From Priapulus caudatus (taxonomy: Eukaryota > Priapulida > Priapulimorpha > Priapulimorphida > Priapulidae): 49,237 bases of DNA. A program made the position numbers and the translations under genes. Positions 42,708 through 49,237 of the stretch are shown here, in pieces (position 1 is the stretch's first letter; each line of letters starts with the position of its first letter). The notes beneath the pieces were generated by a model. That model searched no databases. It was not told the DNA's origin and saw only the letters and a list, made by a program, of their open reading frames with translations. The stretch is taken from NCBI RefSeq assembly GCF_000485595.1, contig NW_014577527.1:44610-93846 (forward strand), read 5' to 3'.

Positions 42708-43460
42708 TTGTACGTCCAGCACAGCAGAACCGTTATAAGATACTATATAGAATACATCGCTCGTAACTATCCACACTCGGGAATCAGCTCTGTAGAATGC
42801 ATAACATACTTTGCATAGCTTTGCAAGTGTGCTACGATGCCAATATAATTGACGAATTAAACGAAAAGTGTCTTATAATTATACGTATATGTTTCCTTCA
42901 GCTAAATCCACAACTGTTTTTTTTGTCTGCTAGTTTTTGTGGTATAGCGTGTATTCCGTAATGAATTCAAAAAGGAAAATGTAGCAGGGGTTAAGTAATT
43001 AGCATCGTGTTAACGAGGCAGCGAGGGCAATGATGTTCTTGTACTTATTCCATCTATGTTCTTGCTGCATGCAGCCTATTCCAGTGGTAGCAGCCAGCCA
43101 GCGCTGAACACGACGGATTTTCAGTGGTCCGGTGCTGGCCTAGTCATGAGGGATCCTGATTACTGGGGTCTAACTAGATACAGTAATAACCCAACAAGAG
43201 TAGTGGGTACATGACCAAATGTATCCCACCACATACCAAATGTAACCCCTATTCTTGTTGGGTTACGTTATTGTATCTATTTCCTAAGCGTCAATTGGTC
43301 AGAGGTTCTGTTCATTATTTTTGGAAATATATGCGTTTGAGTATGCGTGGCAGGCATCGGTCTCATACAATTGCTGCCTGTAATTATGCCTCGATAAATA
43401 ATGTTTAATTTTGGTGTTTTTCATTAATAATTGCTTTGTAATATTAATATGTGTTACATA
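42708..43460. other. No recognised gene
   Basis: This is the 3' flank of the Merlin exons. About 43,180-43,270 contains partly inverted blocks around acccaacaaga / tcttgttgggt. No ORF was recognised. Confidence 0.4.
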
Positions 43461-44040
43461 TGTAGCGATCAAGGGTCTACCGAGATCACGTGACCCGCGT
43501 CCTAAGGTGATTCAAGTATAACGGGTAGGGATACCTCCGTCACGTGACCCGCGTCCTAAGGTAATTCAAGTATAACGGGTAGGGATTCACCTCCGTCACG
43601 TGATCTGTGTTGCCGAGATGCTAAAGTGACCCGAATCCCTGGATCTTACAGGGATGGTCACGTGAGGTAGCCACGTGACCATTATGGGTATATAAGCTGC
43701 TGCTCATCGCAGTAACGGTGTGCACTGGCGTCTCTCGCCAGCTGCTCCATGGTACAAAACGCAAGGCTTATCAACGAGTGGTAAGATGAACGTTCACGTT
43801 TCATTCCCCAACTCACCCTCTGCCTGGTGCTTGCTGACAGCTTGACCGTCCCTGCGCTGAGATCTCGGGCCATATTGTTTGATACTGTATATACTGTTTT
43901 TACTGTTTCTGTGCATTCATGATTCAGCCCAAGTTTGTGTGGCATTTATTGCTACCGGCCTGGCCTGTCGGTCGGTACGCTAATAAAAGCACCGGCGTTC
44001 CCGGTTTGAATACAAATCCTGGTGTTGTGGTCTCCGTTAC
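43461..44040 (+). promoter_or_regulatory. LTR-like module: E-box repeats, TATA box, polyadenylation signal
   Basis: A 54-bp unit with CACGTG starts at 43,487 and 43,541, with a partial third copy at 43,597. More CACGTG motifs lie near 43,660 and 43,671. A TATA box (gtatataag, 43,688-43,696) and AATAAA (43,982-43,987) follow in LTR order (U3 enhancers, promoter, R signal). It begins TGTAGC at 43,461. No second LTR or primer binding site was identified, so a solo LTR or a cellular promoter remain possible. Confidence 0.4.
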
Positions 44041-44299
44041 TGCTCGCGTCCGCGTGTGGATCTATGGTTGAACCTGTGGCGCACATTGAGGCCATGACTG
44101 GCTCAAACGTTACACACATATATATATTTTTTAAATATGGCACGTGTCGAAAACAATTATATGTGCGTGCGTGCATGTGTGTGGGTGCCCGTACAGAATC
44201 GTGCAACGTCGACATTCATGTTCTCTTTTATTGTGTCACTAGATCATATCATTCATCTATGGTCCAAAGGCTTGAGCAACCAAGAAGTACTCATCTGGT

Positions 44300-45310
44300 G
44301 AGCAGATGAAACAGTTGGGTCCCGGGTACTAGCACCCGGACCCGAAGGAGATGCAGCCGAAGGGAGAAGCTGCGCCGGAGGCCGGGAAGCAGGCTCAGGA
44401 GCTGCTCGGCGAGGAGAAGCCGGAGGCAATGGAGCTCGGCGATGAGTGGGAGATGTTCTTCGCAGACGAGCTGCTGTTGTCTCCCCCGGCAGTGACGGCG
44501 ACCAAAGGGGCCGGGGCCGAGGCGGCGTCCCGAGAGCAGCAGCAGTTCTCGAGACGCCTCCTCCAAGGAGTGCAACCCCCGCCGGAGCTTCGTCCCCGGC
44601 GGAATCGATGAGCGACTCTCCGACAACCAAGGAGACGGCGGCGGCAAGGGGCAAGGCGGTGGTGGCCTGCGAGACCCGGCATTAGTGACGGTGAGGTGTC
44701 TGCTGCAGCGAGGGTCGACGCTGCTATCATGGAGCAGTGCCCTGCACCAGGGGTTCGGGACGGCTAGCAGAAGCCACCCCACCCTGGTCCCCGACAGGAG
44801 GGAGCCGGGCCCGCCCCGGTAGATGGGGAGGGAGCAGGAAAGCGCAGAAGGGCTCGGCGGCGAAGCAGGCTGACCGCCCGGGCACGAGTGCAGTAGGGCT
44901 CACAACTCCACCCCGTGCCCCGGTGAGAGAAGCGCCGCCGCATGTGCAGAGGAACTCCCCCACTAGGATGCAGGTCCTGGAGGGGGCAGGCCTGCGCCGC
45001 GCCCGTTTCGGGGGTCGTCGCGAACCGGTGACCTCCCTGCTCAATGAGGCATGGCACTGGTGTCCGGTGTGGGGTGCCGACCTGGCATGTGGTCGACCAG
45101 AGTGCGGTGATCTACCGCCTCTCACACCACCTCGCGGCTGACCACCGCCTCGGGCGTGTTTTCAAGATGGGTGAAGACGGGAGATGGCCGGAGCGGCATG
45201 CCAATACCCCCGATTACAAGAAGTGCAGCAAGGGTTATCTCCGGTCAGACGGCGCTGGATGCGGCGGCGACAGCGAGCAGCCGATCCATTCTACGCCCGG
45301 CGTGTATTAA
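44300..45310 (+). other. GC-rich region with overlapping ORFs, unrecognised
   Basis: Plus-strand ORFs at 44,351-44,611 (MQPKGEAAPEAGKQAQELLG...), 44,737-45,141 and 45,044-45,310 may be pieces of one frameshifted frame following the LTR-like module. The acidic, Ala/Glu/Pro-rich start would suit a gag-like N-terminus, but no diagnostic motif is present. Equally long ORFs exist on the other strand because of the GC content. Function is unknown. Confidence 0.3.
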
Positions 45311-45670
45311 GTCCAGTGACCGGAAATTATGCTGATTGGACGTAACGAAAACTACAATAACTTTCTTGTTTTAAACCAATTTTATTGTAATCCATTAACT
45401 TTTCATTTTTTGCCACATACCTATAGATGTGTCGGATTCACAACAGAAACCTGAAGGTGTTCCTGAGCCAGAAGAGGCTCGTGAAGATGTACCACTACCA
45501 AATGTATTGGCTGTTAAGTATTTAATTTTTGTTCCACAGTGTCGACATCCTCGCTTGCCAGGGGTTCGAACCTGCTATGACTTAATGCATGTGTTCGCCA
45601 GGGTAAAAAATGCTTACAAATCTTAGCCTACATACTGAAAATCAGACCTACCCTGTCCGTTTCCACGGGC
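45311..45670. other. No recognised gene
   Basis: A 65-codon ORF at 45,429-45,626 starts MSDSQQKPEGVPEPEEAR and is not recognised. A T-loop-like string near 45,565 (ggggttcgaacctgc) is not part of a tRNA. Confidence 0.35.
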
Positions 45671-45679
45671 TCACAGCCT

Positions 45680-46243
45680 GCCGCACAGCTCACTGCAACA
45701 GGCGACTTTATTTTTCCGACAAATTTTGCCTGCAACCCTGAGTTCCCTGAGGTGGCCCCACCGGCCCATTCCCCTTATCCGGGCAGTTCCTTTGAATATG
45801 GCCCGGGGACTGGCAACTCCAACAAAGCATGGGGCTCTTGTCAGCCCCATACTGGCGCCGTGAGCCCCTGTTGACAGGTTGACTCCCACTCGCCTGTTGT
45901 CCAGCATATCCATCATGACAGACGTTTGCTGCTGTTGCTCCTTTAATACTTCAGCTAACTGGTTGCATTGTTGCTTGATAGCAGCCACCACTGGGTCGAC
46001 AGCCCCAGAGGTAACCTCCTGGTCCATAGCGACACGGTGACGGCCCTTGTCACGGCTGGTGCCCAGCCACTGTATCGCCCGGTCCTGCAACTCAAAATAG
46101 GTCAGAGCTGGGGACTCGAGGTTGAGGCGCCTTAATTCCCGTTGAAAGCCCTCCTCGTGGACTGCCTCTGCCAGCCTCCCCTTCAGAGTGATGTCTCTGG
46201 AGGCCTCCCATGATCCATCCATAGCGGTAATCTGATTGCTCAA
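45680..46243 (-). pseudogene. Retrotransposon gag remnant with CCHC zinc knuckle (Ty3/Gypsy-like)
   Basis: On the minus strand the frame from 46,243 reads LKGRLAEAVHEEGFQREL and ELQDRAIQWLG, then a Gln-rich coiled stretch, as in Ty3-type gag. Near 45,824-45,780 a different frame reads CWSCQSPGHIQRNC, a perfect C-x2-C-x4-H-x4-C zinc knuckle that packages RNA in gag proteins. The frameshift just before the knuckle breaks the protein. No protease or reverse transcriptase follows on the minus strand below 45,680. Confidence 0.7.
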
Positions 46244-46539
46244 TCGGACCAGCTCCAGTGAGCAGCCAAGCAGGTCTTGGCTCTCTTTCTGCTGGTACGA
46301 AAAGAATTGCTGCTGGAGCCTCGGCAGAGATTAGTGGTCCGCATCACATCTACCTATATTATTTCCATGGTTTCAAGATAAGATTGCCCAAGAACTTTGC
46401 AAATTGCCAAAAAATGCAAAAAAAACTGAGTTCTGCACGTCAGTTTTCTCAACCGTACACCGTGACCACATAGCCTGCTATGCTGATCACAGAGGTGCCA
46501 ATCTATGCACGGGTTGAGACTCGAGCAAGCCATTAATCA

Positions 46540-47300
46540 GAGCGCACCCTAGAAGAGGTGTTAGAGGGACCTATCGACCTCCCTATAGTTAAGATAGCGG
46601 ATAGACTGAGAATGCAGACGTGGGGAGCGCCTATGGTTGGAGTTACACAGGCATGCCCAAATCATCAGGCTCGCTTATCTAGGTGGAATGAGGACCTAGA
46701 TGGACAAATTTCTATCCTGACAATGGAAGATAAAGAGAGCTTCAAATCGCTAAGCAGGGGAAAGGAAAGCCCGTATGCCAGCTCACGCATGAAGGTTAAG
46801 ACCCGGAAGTCAAATATTGAAATACTAGATACTGACAGCATGAACTAAACCTTAAAAAGATCCTAACTATCGGTCCGTGGATGTGCTCAGCAGCAGCTCG
46901 ACATTCTGCTTGCAGAGAAGACTTCCATCAAAAAGAGCGACCTAGAGGCTGCGGCCGACCATGTAACGGGAGGAAGCTTGGCGCACAGGTTGAACCAGGT
47001 GAGCAGAGCGGGTGGCTCCATGATCAACTCTCTGATCAACTTTTCCTCCCATTGTGAAATAGTGACGAATACTGCGATCTAGTATTCTAGGTCTACTAAG
47101 GACGTCTCATTGTGTTTTCAAACTGTGATTCTCTACGGAATCAACCTCCTTGCACTAAGAGACCTATGCGGGGAGAACATAGATGGTGAATGGGCATTAA
47201 CTGTGTTAGACGATGGAAACACCAGAGTCATCCCGGAATACGCTTATACCATAGCTTGTACATTACAATACATCCCACCGCTGCCACCATTAATGTAACC
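46540..47300 (+). pseudogene. Endogenous viral element: L gene, part 2 (capping region)
   Basis: It starts with the right copy of the 34-bp repeat, whose frame continues the L-like similarity broken at 41,972. An open frame runs to a stop at 46,846-46,848. Further on, an H-R dipeptide (46,984-46,989) sits in a G-rich context resembling the polyribonucleotidyltransferase (capping) domain of negative-strand virus L proteins, where His-Arg is the catalytic pair. That match is by context only. Another open stretch is 47,110-47,298. In-frame stops (46,846 and near 47,080) show decay. Identification depends largely on continuity with part 1. Confidence 0.6.
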
Positions 47301-48639
47301 AGACCAGAGAACATCAATTACATATATATGGTTATATTTATTTTCATAAATATGTTTATAACATATTTATTTCATACCATAAAGCGGCTAGCACCTACAA
47401 GAAAAATAAACGGAGTTGTAGAATTACCATAGCTCGGTAACATACACCACTAGTTTAGCAAGTAGAGATAAATTTAAGGAAAATTACTGACAATACTACA
47501 GCAGTAAGTAGTTTGTTTACACTTAGCAAAACTTCAAATGATTGCTCCGCCACCAATTGGCAATCGGGGAATTTAACATCAAACTCGTGGCTGACTTTCC
47601 AATTTTTCATGGACAGATAATTATACCGATAAAGAGCAAAATCCAACAGCTTAAGGCTGCTAATGATCCACAGAATTCCCGTTTCATTAAAAGTAACACA
47701 CTGGCACTGATATTAAAATCAATGACCAAACTGTCCAGCGAAGATGAGAATCTGCCATCAACGTATACTCATATCTCATGTACAAAGAATAAAGGTCGAC
47801 AAGCTTGGGACACAATTACTCAATGACAATTAAATCTGTACCATTCAACCACAGTTCAAAGTCATCTAGAGAATCTACTACACTGTTTCCCCAATCTTTG
47901 ACAATGTTTAACAGAGCTTAAATGGATGAAATTCAAAAAATATTTACCTTCGGACAAGAATTACAAAGCTGGTGCCATTCCCACAACCACGCTGCCTCCT
48001 TTTTCAGAATATTAGGAACGCGTGCAAAACTAGAACACTGCGAGGTGCTGCCATCTATACCGATAAGATGTAACTAAACACAATCATGAATTTTGGCACA
48101 GTACCGCCACATTGATTTGTAAAGCGCTCGACTTTGATCTTGTTATGGCTATGCAGTGTCTACAATGCCGGCACATGAGATTGAGCATCTAATAATTCGG
48201 ACTCAGAAGACGAAATTCATTTTTCCACTTTCCGTCAGTCACCTATTATCAACAAAACGTCTTCCGTTGACCACTGACTTTTCAAATGGTTTTTGCTTTG
48301 TTGTAATGTATCTACCTTTTCCAGACGTACAGCTATTTTACCCATGTAAACTAGCAAGACTGCGCAATCTCATGTAACAGTTGTTGTCAGGATGTGCACA
48401 TAATTTTTACATATGTCTGTAGTTATACTGTTGTAAAACAAGATTTTTAAAATATGTTTTATCAACCATACAATATGTGTTTAACCAACAAAATAGGGGA
48501 ATACAAAAGCTCCAGGACAGCTGGAAAACCGGTCGTCTGTGGCTGACCATGATGCATATGCCGGCATGGGTTGTAAGTGGTGCCTTGACATTCATGCAGA
48601 TCAACCTGGTGCTACCGATACGTTTAGGTGGACCACAGG
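47301..48639. other. No recognised gene
   Basis: ORF 47,542-47,826 (plus, 94 aa, ending AWDTITQ) is not recognised; it may be decayed sequence beyond the L relic. 47,830-48,640 holds only chance ORFs. Confidence 0.35.
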
Positions 48640-49065
48640 AAAACTAGAAACAGTTAAATTGCATGAAAAAAGCAAAGCACGTGAAAAGTAGAGACATCAT
48701 GGCCGGGCGGACCAAGACGGCTGTCGGTGAGGAAACGGCAGCAATCAAATCGTTACATTCGTTGAATAAAGCGGTCACTGACAAACTTCTCCTTTTGTTT
48801 CGCAATGCCCATGCCTTGTGCCTAGCCGGTAGTCCCTTCTCTGACTTTGAATGGCTGACCAGATTGGACAAAGTTAAAGGACTTGATGTTGGTAACACGT
48901 GCTTGAACGATAAACATGCCAAGGAATTCTCAGACTACATCGCCAAGGTTCAACTGAACAATGCGAGAGAAATTCTTCAGGAGGCCAAATTCGTCTCTGT
49001 TATGTCTGACGGCAGCACAGATGCCAGTGTAACAGAGATAGAAATTGTATATGCAAGAGTTTCCA
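48640..49065 (+). pseudogene. hAT transposase fragment (KIAA1586/C17orf113-like), 3' interrupted
   Basis: An open plus-strand frame reads KAVTDKLLLLFRNAHALC, then FEWLTRLDKVKGLDVG, then SVMSDGSTDASVTEIEIVYA. The S-D-G-S-T-D block holds the first catalytic Asp of the hAT RNase H core in the KIAA1586-like group. The frame is intact for about 140 codons until a TTAA at 49,066, where unrelated sequence starts. The rest of the transposase would lie outside the window, beyond the insertion. Confidence 0.75.
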
Positions 49066-49237
49066 TTAACCCTTTCCGACTACACAACGGGAAATCCCGT
49101 CGTATTTTTTTTTCCCTTCAGACTACAAAACGGGATATCCCGTCGTTGATTTTCGATTTGAATTTCCCGCGAACAAATGCGCATCTAAATTTCGTGAACG
49201 TAATACGATGTAGCTGGAACCAGACTAAACCAGTTCC
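49066..49237 (+). mobile_element. piggyBac-like left terminus at a TTAA target
   Basis: The sequence is TTAA followed by CCCTTTCCG, the pattern of piggyBac-type ends (TTAA target, C-C-C-T-T-T start). It continues with two repeats of a unit of about 50 bp with a palindromic core: cgggaaatcccg near 49,088 and cgggatatcccg near 49,131. It interrupts the hAT reading frame. The other end lies outside the window. Confidence 0.6.

Larger units (their letters stand above)
41973..46539. mobile_element. 4,567-bp composite insert splitting the viral L relic
   Basis: It is bounded by the 34-bp direct repeats. Contents in order: a single 20-bp Merlin-linked unit (41,977-41,996), Merlin C-terminal exons (42,263-42,707, plus), an LTR-like module (43,461-44,040), a GC-rich ORF region (44,300-45,310) and a minus-strand gag remnant (45,680-46,243). 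No single element explains it, so it probably arose in several steps. The 34-bp repeat could be a long target-site duplication or a duplication made during repair. Confidence 0.7.

Noticed and set aside
44253-45125. Minus-strand ORFs of 97-163 codons
   Set aside because: High GC content makes every frame open. No motif, and the composition mirrors the opposite strand.
45555-45590. Possible tRNA (T-loop-like ggggttcgaacctgc)
   Set aside because: No acceptor stem, D-arm or anticodon arm can be placed at the right spacing.

Overview
The window looks like intron-rich DNA from a marine-type invertebrate animal. The support is spliced genes with GT-AG introns of about 80-550 bp, a long list of animal transposon families (KDZ, hAT, Merlin, PIF/Harbinger, THAP/P-like, piggyBac-like, BEL/Pao, Ty3-like, R2-like LINE), and one probable host exon of the cell-cycle gene ANAPC1. 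I cannot name the species. Two 25-N gaps (18,448-18,472 and 38,059-38,083) and dense single-base indels between near-identical copies suggest a long-read assembly that is poorly polished in places. Almost everything recognisable is mobile, repetitive or a relic. All alignments and splice calls were made by eye.

Layout. 1-1,500 carries an orphan last exon of a KDZ-type transposase (376-962, minus), cut at 1,503 by a TTF/ZMYM-type hAT transposon whose transposase (1,978-4,446, minus) has two frameshifts. 5,495-5,990 is a foldback element ending in a perfect 48-bp palindrome. 6-11.9 kb has little I can name. About 11,890-15,470 is a giant imperfect palindrome with a CA/GT-rich, internally palindromic satellite at its centre; its right arm runs into a second, indel-rich copy of the KDZ last exon (15,596-16,192). 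After the first gap comes a minisatellite of about 16 units (18,559-19,526).

20,001-20,783 (minus) holds one, perhaps two, ANAPC1-like exons. 21,182-26,203 (minus) is the best gene in the window: eleven in-frame exons of a KDZ (Kyakuja-Dileera-Zisupton) transposase with all three catalytic blocks, lacking only its last exon. The orphan last exon at 376-962 is phase-compatible with exon 11, so the two loci probably preserve complementary parts of one family's gene.

27-34 kb is a graveyard of broken elements: PIF/Harbinger, a Merlin N-terminus, BEL/Pao pol, and a DDD-type transposase cut off by BEL/Pao sequence. 35-43 kb holds Merlin catalytic exons, nested hAT and THAP/P-like elements around the second gap, and an R2-like reverse transcriptase. 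40.69-47.3 kb contains an endogenous viral element: a decayed polymerase (L) gene related to non-segmented negative-strand RNA viruses. It is split by a 4,567-bp insert flanked by a perfect 34-bp direct repeat; the insert holds Merlin exons, an LTR-like module and a retroviral-type gag remnant. The window ends in a hAT transposase fragment interrupted at a TTAA site by what looks like a piggyBac end.

Most promising for follow-up are the nearly complete KDZ gene, the palindrome attached to a KDZ 3' flank, and the split viral L relic.
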